A DNA stretch of 64,000 nt, from assembly GCF_918797505.1 (NCBI RefSeq), contig NC_092798.1, positions 13,649,305-13,713,304 on the forward strand, in the 5' to 3' direction. Of the stretch, positions 22,276-33,152 are shown piece after piece. The notes under the pieces were generated by a model, which did not search any database, had not been told where the DNA came from, and saw only the letters and a program-made list of their open reading frames with translations. Every line of letters starts with the position of its first letter. Within the stretch, counting starts at the first letter, position 1. The position numbers and the translations under genes were made by a program. Origin of the DNA: Bemisia tabaci (taxonomy: Eukaryota > Arthropoda > Insecta > Hemiptera > Aleyrodidae).

Positions 22276-22927
22276 ATCACTTGACAGTTTAAGAATTATT
22301 CACCTACAACAAGACATGTTGTGGCATCAAAATTCCGCGCACAACACATAAGAAATCTTAAAGATGTCCGAAATTCGCGTTTCTGATTCTAAAACAAATC
22401 TAAATCAAAATTGCTCAAATTGACCGAAAGTAAGCTTAGGTACAAAATTTGATTCCAAATTTTCAGTCTCTTCTGACGCACTATACTACTATTTGTTAAA
22501 AAAAAAAAAAAAAGTCTGCGCTCTTGAGGACATGTTCTATCGTAACACACACTGAGATTAGTCCAGTGCCTACTATGACTCGAGTACACTTTGTATTTTC
22601 AAACGATGGGAATTTCGAACAGCCAAAGTCAACTACAAAAACCGATTTAACTCGCTTGTGAGTTAAGTTAAAAGTGGAATCGTTTGATGTGTCCGACACA
22701 CTTTTCTCAAAGACATTTTGATGAGCAAACATGTGTTATGATGCGTAACCTCTTGACCTATCATGTTGACCATTCTGAAAAAGCGCCGTTTTACACGTTT
22801 TTAAATAGAGATCTTGGTTTTATATTATTTTCAAAGAGAGTGATGATGGAGCGATGCTTTTTTCTTAAAATTTGTAATTAAAAATTTGTTTCCTCTAAAG
22901 GTTCAGCAATTGAAATTGTGCTAGCGT
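22276..22927. other. No gene recognised
   Basis: AT-rich, with a poly-A run of about 16 nt near 22499. Short open frames only. Confidence 0.4.
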
Positions 22928-23345
22928 GCGAAGGAAATACGCGGTCTGGACACTTATATGTTGCTAAATTTACTTAGTGGAAAAAACAATTTCTATGTAT
23001 AGAATTGAATATTTGTAATTCCGTAATTTGAGTATTTCCCCTTAAAACTTTCAGACATTCAAAATTGAGCTGTCGATATAATTCTTAGACAGAAACAAAA
23101 AAAAGTAATCACAAGCTATTCACGAAATTCGTGATTAATTTGGGGAGATTTGGCAACGTCCAAATGTGTATAACAGCGTTAGACCCTAGCAAGACAAAAT
23201 TTTCAGACTTCTACAATTGAGTTGTCAATATAATTTCTAAGAAAACTAAAGGAACTTAATCATAAGCTTTTCAGGAAATTCGCGCCTTATATGAGGAGAT
23301 TTGGCAACGTCTAAATGTGCATTTGGCGTTATACCCTAGCAAGAC
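22928..23345. mobile_element. T1-related MITE with its right half duplicated
   Basis: The left half begins near 22928. The right half (tcgatataattcttag ... ggagatttggcaacgtcc ... ccctagcaagac) occurs at 23045-23195 and again directly adjacent at 23197-23345 with modest divergence. Confidence 0.7.
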
Positions 23346-24106
23346 TCGAATTCGGCTTGAAGAATTTTCAAAATGTCGGTCTCGTTCGGGACCAGTTTGG
23401 AGCCGCGCAGTTGAGTGATTGTTGTGATCTACCGGACCATTATCCCACGCTGCGTGACAGGCTGACATGTAGATAAACGAGCAGCAGTGGAAACTTCCCC
23501 TATTTCTTGAACTCCGGGTCAACGGAACGATCACCTGTGAAAAAGCGTCTTAGGGCTGTCGGGTTAAAGAATGTGATCGAAGGAATCCACGGATCACATT
23601 TTATCAATTTTTTATTTCTTAATTTATTTATTTTTTTTTTCAAGACAATAGGCGCTAATTCTTTAAACCGAAAAACATTTGACCACGATTCCGCCGTGCT
23701 AAAGAAAAACGCCGTATGACCCTTCAGCCGTTGCCAAATTTCCCTTGGTAAAATAATAATTTTCAGGGAAATCTTGGAATATTTTTCCTCCAATGTTTCA
23801 AAGAATTTTTTTCCGTGTCTCGTACCTTATTTTGGTTGAAACTGAAGAAGCTATATTAAATTTCGCTGTAGAAAATAAAACTGCTGCTGTAAAAGAATTC
23901 ACAGAGAGTATGTATGAAAAGGGCTTTATGTTTGTTTCAAGTTTCGTACGCAGGTTTTGTGGACACAGGTGACCATTTATTTCAAAAAACGGGCGCATTT
24001 TATCGGATCGTTTCCGTTTGCCTCCGGTCATAAGATATAAGCAAAGAGGTTCGAGGCTTTTGGATGAAACACAAAAAAAGCTTTGAAAATAATTTTGATC
24101 AAGCCT
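23346..24106. other. Unassigned, with a left-half T1 MITE at 23691-23815
   Basis: At 23691 the sequence ccgccgtgctaaagaaaaac followed by gttgccaaatttcccttgg is a T1 left half. No right half follows. The remainder is unrecognised. Confidence 0.55.
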
Positions 24107-24343
24107 GCACTGGAAAAAAAAAAAACACATTGGATCTGGAGTCCAGACTCTTGAAGACATTGGCAAGAAAAAATACTCTTGATTCAATCAGATTTAAGCT
24201 TAAATCAAAAGGAAATCCGCTCAAATTAAGAGGCTTGGTTCTTGATTTAAGCTTACATCTGATTGAATCAAGAGTATTTTTTCTTGTAAATGTTTCTAAG
24301 AGTCTGGACTCTAGATCCAATGTGTTTTTTTTTCCCAGTGTGC
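24107..24343. mobile_element. T2 palindromic MITE
   Basis: Starts gcactgg, A-tract, cacattggatc and ends gatccaatgtg, T-tract, cccagtgtgc. The arms contain gagtccagactcttgaa and ttgattcaatcagatttaag in inverted copies. The whole 237 bp can fold into one hairpin. Other copies: 24755-24981, 26121-26359, 46609-46823, 51829-52060, and a half at 49613-49680. Confidence 0.95.
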
Positions 24344-24754
24344 AGTAATTACTTCAAGATTCGTGACTTACATGTATACTGAGGAGGCAAAAGAAACTAC
24401 GACGGCAGCTCTATACAACCAAAAATTGTAACTCACCTGAAAAACAAAAACAAAGATCGCATTAAAAATATATCGAGCTTGGTGAAAATGGTTGATGACA
24501 TCTACAATTATTTTATCTTATTTTCAACGAGTCATCATTTAACTATTACGAAACTATCATGAAAACACCTGAAATTCAACAGATAATCGTTGAAATGTCA
24601 TCAGATTCATTAAATCAGGTTCTCATCAAGAGATGAGAGCTTTAATCTTGCTTCACAAAATTCTGACAAAAAATGAAAAAAAATATAGACGGTATTTTTT
24701 GCATACCTGAGAAGTTAAAATTCAACACCTGATAAACATCATGGGAAGGGTGTT
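24344..24754. other. No gene recognised
   Basis: AT-rich spacer between two T2 elements, with no recognisable feature. Confidence 0.4.
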
Positions 24755-24981
24755 CACTGGAAAAAAAAACACATTGGATCTAGAGTCCAGACTCTTGAAA
24801 ACATTGACAAGAAAAATATTATTGATTCAATCGGATTTCTGCTTGAATCAAAACGGAATCCGCTTAAATTAAGAGGCTTGGTTCTTGATTTAAGCTAGAA
24901 TCTGATTGAATCAAGAGTACTTTTTCTCGTCGATGTTTTAAAGAGTCTGGACTCTAGATCCAATGTGTTTTTTTCCAGCGC
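24755..24981. mobile_element. T2 palindromic MITE
   Basis: Begins cactgg-A-tract-cacattggatc and ends ggatccaatgtg in mirrored form (tagatccaatgtgttttttt, ccagcg). Slightly diverged arms. Confidence 0.92.
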
Positions 24982-25020
24982 AACGAGTCTGAGAAAAGCA
25001 ATTTTCTGTCATGAATATAT

Positions 25021-25143
25021 CATCGCTCCTCTAGCGTGAAAGCGTATCTCGATTTTCGCATGAGCCCGGGAAAGTATAGAGTTATACGGAGAACAAGGCT
25101 CACGTGGAAATTGAGATACGCCCTTACGTTAGAGGAGCGACGA
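25021..25143. mobile_element. T12 MITE (about 123 bp, ends tcgctcctct)
   Basis: tcgctcctctagcgtgaaag, then gcgtatctcgattttcgca, is mirrored by ttgagatacgcccttacgtt and agaggagcga. A second copy lies at 49761-49883. Confidence 0.8.
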
Positions 25144-25274
25144 AATAGGACATATAAGGTACAATTCTCTGCGATAATCAGTTCTTTAGGCGTTCCCTAT
25201 TTTATTTTATTTTTTTACAGTTAATTTTACCAAGAAGCCTTTAATACCAAGTCGTTGGTAAGACTGCCAGGCCA

Positions 25275-25512
25275 TGAATCTCGGTTTGCGACATTGTAGA
25301 CTTCCTATCGTACTTCATTTTTAAAATTGAAAACTACTCAACGTCAATTCTTGAAAATTTCCGTGGTTTATGTGGAGAAATGATATTGATTTATTCTCTG
25401 TCCAAAAAAAAAAGAAAAGATAAGAAGGAAAAAAAAAGAAAAAAAAAACAGGAGCGGTGATTTTTAAACACCGAAACGAGATAGGTGGTCTGGTAGTTTT
25501 ACCGTCGAAGTA
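25275..25512. repeat. Dispersed repeat R1
   Basis: Contains atctcggtttgcgacattg, gacttcctatcgtac, ctcaacgtcaattcttgaaa and a final gagataggtgg, matching the tandem units at 4961-5665. It has an A/G-rich simple stretch inside at 25405-25452. Confidence 0.7.
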
Positions 25513-25942
25513 TATTTTCACTGAGCGTGGCAGTTCAAAAAGTGCAACGCGCTAAAAATGCCCGACTTTTTATGCACTCGTCGCGCAGGTCAGTGCATTT
25601 AAGGCTGATGACTCCCGGAAAATTTACCTAGAGCCGCAGAAAGTTCTTCGCGTTTATTTACAAAACAAAACAGCTCGCTTTTTTCACACGATTATTCTCT
25701 TTGCTGAGGTAGACTTCACGTGCTTGTGTCCCGGTCAAGGTCTTGTGAGGTTTATTAAAAATGGTACGATTTATCTCGGTATGAGGTCGTTATCAGCTGG
25801 AACTTACGTACTTCGAGTGATAAGCCGTCACTCAATGTTTTTTTTTTTTTTTTTTTTTTTTCTTTCTTTTTTTTTCGGACAGTTTGTGGTCGCACTGCTG
25901 TGCCTTAGAGACAGCGGTGGGCTACTATTCAATTAACACGGA
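25513..25942. other. No gene recognised; poly-T tract 25838-25861
   Basis: A 24-nt T run followed by more T-rich sequence lies at 25838-25877. The rest is unassigned. Confidence 0.45.
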
Positions 25943-26115
25943 ATGGGTCAGTTGCGCTGGTCACAGAATCGTGTTTTGATGCTCGCTTCTTATGAATTAG
26001 TTGCAAATGAGTTTTGTAAGCTCTGTCCTAGAAGCAACTTTTTACGTTCAATATCAACAGAAATATCGCGCTTTGAAAAATTCGGTTCATGACGTCATCC
26101 ACCGCGGTAGTGACA
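25943..26115. mobile_element. Part of a T13 MITE
   Basis: atgggtcagttgcgctggtc at the left and aaatatcgcgctttgaaaaa plus ttcatgacgtcatccaccgc to the right match, in inverted orientation, the element at 50907-51293 and the pieces at 32385-32605 and 33290-33487. Confidence 0.6.
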
Positions 26116-26120
26116 CCCTT

Positions 26121-26359
26121 CACTGGAAAAAAAAACACATTGGATCGTCCATCGAGAGTCGAGACTCTTGAAAACATTGACAAGAAAAAGGACTCTTGAT
26201 TCAAGCAGATCTAAGCTTAAAAATCAAAAAGAAATCCGCTCAAATTAAGCGACTTGGTTCTTGATATAAGCAAAAATCCAATTGAATCAAGAGTATTTTT
26301 TCTTGTCGATGTTTTTAAGAGTCTGGACTCTAGATCCAATGCGTTTTTTTTTCCAGCGT
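26121..26359. mobile_element. T2 palindromic MITE
   Basis: Starts cactgg-A-tract-cacattggatc, ends tagatccaatgcg, T-tract, ccagcg. Same internal palindromes as the other T2 copies. Confidence 0.92.
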
Positions 26360-26438
26360 TGATTTCTTCCACAACACTTTCACCCAAGTTTCAAGTTGAG
26401 CAACCAGTGCTAATGTGTGTCTCACTGACTTCCAAAAA

Positions 26439-27859
26439 TTGTACAAAATTTCGGCCCAATCCAAAAAATGTCACTAATTACCAAAAACAAAAAAAAACAA
26501 AGAAAAAACCAGGCACCCAAAACATATGATGGCAGTACCGTTTGGATTCATCATATAAAAGGAAATGATATCAAAACGGCCCAATTTTCTCTTTCATGCC
26601 CATGCAATATACCAAACACCCCAACTTTTTTCACAAAAAAAAAAAAATAAATAAATAAATACCTATAAGGTATGATGACCTGAACACGTTTATTGGATCC
26701 ATCGCTTTAAAGGAGTATGATATCAAATCGGCCCAACTTCTCTGAAATATGCCCATCTCGGATCAATAATTTTTTTGAGACCTTCCGACTCATCGCTGAG
26801 GAGACACTGATCATTACTTGACCCTTAGTATATGTCCTTGTTTAGATGTCAAAGAGTTCCTTATGAGAACTGTAATGAATTTTTTTTCTTTGAAGAGATA
26901 AAATCAAAAAATCGTCATAAAATTGAAAAAAAAATTCGAAGAAAAAAAAAGGAATGGGCCGGCCGGCCGTACATACAAGTGGTAGATAATATAGGGTGAT
27001 TATCGTCTCTCTTTCACATATACATGAACAAGTATAATCGTCAAAAGGAGGATCAGTCCTTCTTGAAATCGTCATTGAAAGATAGACTGAAAGATATTCA
27101 CACATGAGTGAACAACTTACCAAATTTCAAGCAATGCCATATTCTTTGTTTGTTTCTGATAGAAGGCCTTACAAACTACTGAACCTTGGCGTATTATTGC
27201 GAATATTATGTGCCTCCTACTTACAATGCTTCTTTCTTAGCAACTTCATGGATGTTGGTAAGACCGGGTCGGTCACCCATGCCAAAATGTTGGGGCATAC
27301 CAATGTATCTACATTTCCCCCCTTTTTTTTGTACGTGCCGGCCGGCCCATTCCTTTTTTTTTTCTTCGAATTTTTTTTTCAATTTTATGACGATTTTTTG
27401 ATTTTATCTCTTCAAAGAAAAAAAATTCATTACAGTTCTCATAAGGAACTCTTTGACATCTAAACAAGGACATATACTAAGGGTCAAGTAATGATCAGTG
27501 TCTCCTCAGCGATGAGTCGGAAGGTCTCAAAAAAATTATTGATCCGAGATGGGCATATTTCAGAGAAGTTGGGCCGATTTGATATCATACTCCTTTAAAG
27601 CGATGGATCCAATAAACGTGTTCAGGTCATCATACCTTATAGGTATTTATTTATTTATTTTTTTTTTTTTTGTGAAAAAAGTTGGGGTGTTTGGTATATT
27701 GCATGGGCATGAAAGAGAAAATTGGGCCGTTTTGATATCATTTCCTTTTATATGATGAATCCAAACGGTACTGCCATCATATTTTTGGGTGCCTGGTTTT
27801 TTTTTTTTTGTTTTTGGTAATTAGTGACATTTTTTGGATTGGGCCGAAATTTTGTACAA
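26439..27859. mobile_element. Large fold-back element with arms of about 530 bp
   Basis: Left arm 26439-26972 and right arm 27331-27859 are near-identical inverted copies, from gtacaaaatttcggcccaat outward to the inner ggaatgggccggccggccgt. The 358-bp loop (26973-27330) is not repeated elsewhere in the window. A 119-codon + strand open frame starts in the loop at 27104 and runs into the right arm; its C-terminal part is low-complexity Phe-rich, and I do not regard it as a gene. Confidence 0.92.
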
Positions 27860-29119
27860 AAATCACATTTTTGTTTTTTTGGAAGGATATCACGTATTTT
27901 TGGTATGACTTCTACGAAGTATCAGGCAAAGAGAGTTCCCATTTTAAATTTAAAAGTTGTTCCCGCGGGCGCGAGGCAGAGAGGAAACGACCCCCCCCCC
28001 CCCCCCCCCTCGAAAGCGGCCCACCTTTTTTTAAGGAATTTCGTTCAAACCGCATGTCATTAATCTGTAATCGTTCTCGAGACATCAGTAAGGAAGGATC
28101 CATATTTTTGGCACACCCTGTACGTCACAGAAAAAAAACCGCAGGTCAGTATTGAAATCGTGACAAAGTTGGGTCACTTGACGTAATGCCTAATTCTCAT
28201 TGGCTACGAACGATAGAAACTACAGTAAAGCGCATTGACTTATAACGCAATCTAGGTCGCGCGGTAGGTAAGACAGCTAGCGGGGTAAATCAGGGTAAAG
28301 ACGCGCCTTCCGCTTAGTGGATACATCCGGATATACGAACGAAAAGTACCCGTATCAGGCAACGGCACTGGCATGACAGGCATTTTCATTGTCTCGGGTC
28401 TCGGTCTCGGACTTGCTGGGTGTTGCTGAGTTGCCTATCGTCCCGCCTGAAGGGACTCTAGTCTCGCCGAAATTTCCTAATGCGCAGTCTAAGCCATAGA
28501 TAGTGCATAGAGAGGTTATGATAATGTTATTGTTTCGTTTGGAAATTTTGAATCGGGTTTGAGCAAAATAGCATTGCAATTTCAATTTCTCCTGGCTCCT
28601 GTCTTTTTTTCTATGTCATATTATTTCTGAAATTAATAACAATATAACTTCTTGAATGGTTTTCTCATTGTACGCACGAAACATTTTCAATTTTATGCTG
28701 CCCCGAGGAATAATACTTCCAAATGTGACCATACTTGATTTTGCATGATTCCTTCTCTCTCTAGGTACCTTTTTCGTTGTGAGTGAGTTTTCTTTTATGA
28801 TTCTCTGATTACTGAGGGCACAATGCTTGGGCACAATGTGCCTGAAACGAAAAGTTGCTACTTACTTGTTTACTATGTGCATTCCTATCCAGACATCATA
28901 TGAAATCATCTTGGTACTTGCGTTAAATGTTTCCGTTCATAAGGAGATGGTATACAATAAACTTTAGTTGTGATGACATAAATTTTCTCAACTGCATGCT
29001 GATTATTGAAACTATGTCAGTACGACAAGGCAAGACAGCCCTATCTTAACTGTGCAATATATCGCATTTCGATCTCTTATCAGACTGCTTCAAACTTTCA
29101 ATAATCGGCCTGCTGCAAT
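27860..29119. other. No gene recognised; 19-nt poly-C at 27991
   Basis: A C run lies at 27991-28009. 28250-28520 is less AT-rich and unique in the window, but no conserved exon could be made out in any frame. Confidence 0.4.
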
Positions 29120-30520
29120 GAAATCCTTTTATAGCTTTCATCATTATGATTCTCCATTTGGCCATTCTGGTCAACTAGAGTCCACAAAGACACATTGACT
29201 TTAAACGCGCAACAGGGTGAAAGGGAGAGTGCCAGTTTAACTAATAATGGGTTTATTTTCAATGATAAAATTAACCAGTCTATTTACTGTCACACCTTCA
29301 AAGTGGGTGAATGTGTCAGGCAAGAACCCTGATAATCAACAACTTCAGAGCTGCTCTTAATATAGGACTTCTATGTAATGTTCCATCTCCTGTGTACAGT
29401 AGGCACAAAACCAGGATTTACATTAGAGGCATCACCTGTGTTAAGGGATACCTTTTATGTCTTACATTATCCAACATTTTTTTTTTGGATTCTTGGAACT
29501 AATGATAGAATGCAAGCTAAATTCTGCAGCTCAGTGCAGGACCTCTATCATTTACGCTGCTTATACCTAGTTATGCCTGCCAGGTCCTTTGACCATTCGA
29601 ATCGCAATTTCTCCGAGCTCCAATTTCCTCATCAGTAATAACATTGCAAACGCGTGATACCGTCTCATAAAGACAGTAAGCAAAGTAAGTATTTATCAAT
29701 ATTTTTAGTTTTGTGAGAGATGTCTCTATACTATGGCATTCTGTATCTTGAGAAATGTGACCAGTTCACTCGTCATTGGAAAAGATAAACAGTAAAAGTT
29801 GATGCTTCCGCAAGCAAAAGTTACAGTTACCACAACTGAAATTTCAATCTCAATAGCATGAATCTTCTGAACTGTAATGAAACAGTTTGATAACATTTCA
29901 TTTTCAGGAGCCTTTATCTGCCAATGCTGGTCATACAGAGTCAACAGCGATTGAGTTTCAGTGCGTTATCAGGGTACAACAGAGAATACCACTTTAATTT
30001 TTGGTTTTCCTTTCAATAACATTTCATTTTTATGAGTCTGTATCTGCCAATTCTGGTCATGCAGAGTCGGCTGCGATTGAGTTTAAACGCGTTATCAGGG
30101 TAAAACGCAGAGTACAATTTTGATTCTTTGTTTTACTTTCAAGGATGGAAAAAAACAGTCCATTTTCTGTCACACCTTCAGGCATGAACTTTTCAGCTAA
30201 GGACTCAAATAAATGACAATTTAGGAGCCACTTGTCATGTATGGTTCTCCTGTATTAGTCCGTCCCTTTCATACCGTAGACCGAGAACCAAAGGTTAAAG
30301 TATAAATATCACCTATATTCAAGGCTTAATTTTATATCCTATGCTATGTGATCCCTCTCATACGATTCTATCGAACGAATGATTCTGCCGGTAAGTTAAT
30401 TATGTGGAGCACCATCATATCTATGCTGGGAATTGCCAGGGAGATTCTGCAACTATCCGATTAAGGTAACTCTCACATCGATATAGTGGCAGGCAAAGTG
30501 AGTAGGTATCAAAATTTGTC
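29120..30520. repeat. Decayed local duplications of unknown sequence
   Basis: A unit with tctgtcacaccttca, aggcatcacctgtgtt-like and tgcctgccagg-like blocks around 29200-29700 recurs in degraded form at about 30130-30510. A shorter block (gataacatttcattttcagg ... cgttatcagggtacaac) at about 29890-29990 recurs at about 30016-30110. Alignment by eye is imperfect. I cannot assign a family or function. Confidence 0.5.
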
Positions 30521-32279
30521 AGGCGAGGACTCAGATAATCTAGATTTCAGGAGGCACTGATGTTTTATATTGAACAGCCACTCTGTATGTGGTATAGCCA
30601 CTCCTATATGTGATAAGCAGTGACGGCAAGTTTGCGTCTCCAGGAACTGCAAATTTTAGCCAATGGGTAGAGAGGTTATCATAAAGGATAGCCTGCATTA
30701 GTTAGCAGATCAATTTTATTAAACCAATGAATTAAAGTAGTATAGAATACATACCTTCTGCAGAGGTCAATATGAAAGGTCTTTATTAGAAGAATTTTAT
30801 CCCAACACAGGCAAATTAGTCGATTCAATCAACTTCTGACACAGAATCCAAGAGACTTGCTAATAATCAAATTAACGGTAATGTTTAAAGTCAAGTATCT
30901 TGGATGTTGTGACATTGAGTTGATTTCATTAACGGAGCGCTGCGTAGCTTCTTTGAGTAGACACATACGCACGACTGATTGGTGAATGCGTAAACCGCGT
31001 TTCCAATATCGAGCATTACAAGTCTATGAAAACATTGAGGCTTTATGCACCGATAGCATGATACACTGAGAAGAGACACATCAACTCCAGAGGAGTTCGG
31101 CTGCTAGCAAAATTTTAGGAGAAAGTGGAAACACAACTTCATCCCCACAAATTGAGACCCCGACAGACATCATCGTATTGAGGGAAAGGATGATTTTCTG
31201 GTGGATAGTTGTTGAATCTGATTAACGAGAAATAGTATCTAGGACTCACTAATATCATCAATTATTCATAAACAATTACTTGTAAAGATCACTAGATCCG
31301 GGCCGCTGGGAAGAAATAGCAGGTTGCGATCTGAGTAGGTACTTACTGTAACAGCACATGGTAACAGCTCATAGTAAGGGTGTGGGAATCATAAAAGGAT
31401 TATATAGAAATGGATCCAGTTATCTTCGGCTACGATAAAATGGAAACACGCATCAATTAATCTATCTTCATCTTACTATTTCAATTAATCTATCTTCTTC
31501 GTATTAATTAAATATTTAAAGCCATAATAACAGTAGCATAACCTGAAATTTAACCTCTGGAGTCGGCGCTCACCATCCATCGCGCGGTTCTACAAGTTAT
31601 TTTCAAATTCAAATGTGCTTGAAGAATTGAAGGACCCGCTCCTTCTTTCGATTATTTCTCCTTTCGACGTCTATGTAAGTCTGCAAAAGTACCAAAAGTT
31701 CCATCTCCAGCGTCTACAGATTTAAATTTTACCTAGTTTAATGGGTTTTATGCTACCATTACTTCCACAGCCGTGCCCCCAGGTCGCCTATTGAGAATAC
31801 TAGAAAATGAACTATTTACCGTTATTTCTCCCTTATGTCTCATTTATGTCAAAATTCCAAAAATATGTATGAGCTTTATGAATAGAAGTTTCAAAATATC
31901 TACAGTTGTATAGGGTTTTTTTCTACGGTTATAGCTGTAGGTTTGTCTAAATAACACGCCCGCCTTCCGCGGCCGGGCGTTTCGCGGGCCTCGAATCTGC
32001 CCCGAATCTGCTCATCTGCTCAGCGATTGGTCAATCCATCATCGTCATGTTTTGGGGTCCAAAATTTGTCGTTAAAGCTTAATAACTTTTTTAATATTTA
32101 ACTAAACTTAAAAAGGGTGGGCATTACGAGTAGAGCTGAGCATACTCTACCCAAATATTATAGGGTTTTCGGGCTTTACTTTACGACTTAATTAGCAGGA
32201 GTGCTAAATGGACCGCAAACCGTGCAGAAAAGCCCGGTCGCGTTGTTTCGTGTAAAACTAGTTAGGCAGCAGCCACCCG

Positions 32280-32280
<1 letters not shown>
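30521..32280. other. Unassigned DNA upstream of the MTHFS cluster
   Basis: No exon recognised. A GC-rich hairpin (cccgccttccgcggccgggc) lies at about 31958-31980, followed by cagcgattggtcaat (a CCAAT-type motif on the reverse strand) near 32020. A 5' UTR exon and promoter of the first MTHFS copy may lie between here and 33029, but its donor site could not be chosen. Confidence 0.4.

Positions 32281-32281
<1 letters not shown>

Positions 32282-32315
<34 letters not shown>
32282..32315. repeat. Poly-T tract, 34 nt
   Basis: Uninterrupted T run. Confidence 0.9.
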
Positions 32316-32316
<1 letters not shown>

Positions 32317-32384
32317 GGTCGTCATTTTTTAGGGGGAGTTTTTAGGATTGGGCCGGGGTGGCTACCGCCACCTAGAATTGATTA

Positions 32385-32605
32385 CAGAGAGGTGCAATAA
32401 ACCAATGGTGTCACTGCCACGGTGGATGACGTGGAAAACCGATTTTTTTTAAGCGCGATATCTCGGTTAATGTGGACTGTAAAAAAATGCTGTTTGGTCG
32501 GATCTTTTTATTTTTAGCTAATCTACAAGAATCAAGCACCAAACAACGGACCAGCGTCAACGAACCCAGCGCAACGGACCCAAAATCATTCGTTGACTCG
32601 TTCAC
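32385..32605. mobile_element. Part of a T13 MITE
   Basis: tggatgacgtgg, aagcgcgatatctcggttaa and gctaatctacaagaatcaag match the piece in MTHFS intron 1 (33290-33487) and the fuller copy at 50907-51293. Confidence 0.6.
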
Positions 32606-33047
32606 TGAGCTGAGCTGAACTGAACGAGATTTCTTCTCAATTCCAAGTCCATAATGAATTAACTAGGGGTACGGAAATTTTAGTAGAGGGACGTAAATCT
32701 ATCTTGTGAGGATTCGATTACGCGTTGAGATTGCTTCTAAACGTAGTAGAAATGGGATAGGAGAAATTTTATGGAGAATATTATGCGTTAATGGTACAGA
32801 AAAGAAGAGGGTGAACCGACGTGCACGGGGATGTTTTGTTCTCATCAGCGTTTAGCTAAAACTGACTTCTGCTATGTAAAGACGGATCATCCATGGTAAT
32901 GCATAAGAAAATTCAGTAATGTACCGCACTGGATGGTTGACCGTCAAATCGATTTGTATTTATTATTTTTGTGTATCATATTATTGTATTATTTTTATTA
33001 TTTATAAATTCTATCGCTTTTCATTCCAGATAGGTACCACAAAAAAA

Positions 33048-33152
33048 ATGGCTGTCGCGGCAAAACGTGCTCTCCGCAAACAAGTACAAGAGGTCCTAAA
33101 AAAATTAACACCGGAGGAAAGAACCACACAATCCGCTGAAATAGTTTCGAAA
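33048..33152 (+). CDS. Mthfs: Mthfs copy 1, coding exon 1
   Basis: 35 codons from the ATG, ending in phase 0 before gtaagttc. Encodes the basic N-terminal helix with KRALRKQ and the PEER segment. Intron 1 is 384 nt and its start stays open in the same frame for 91 further codons, so a retained intron would give a 126-aa truncated protein. Confidence 0.93.

Noticed and set aside
27104..27463. 119-codon open frame in the large fold-back
   Set aside because: The C-terminal half is a translation of a T-rich repeat arm (FFFFFEFFFQF) and the frame crosses the loop-arm boundary.
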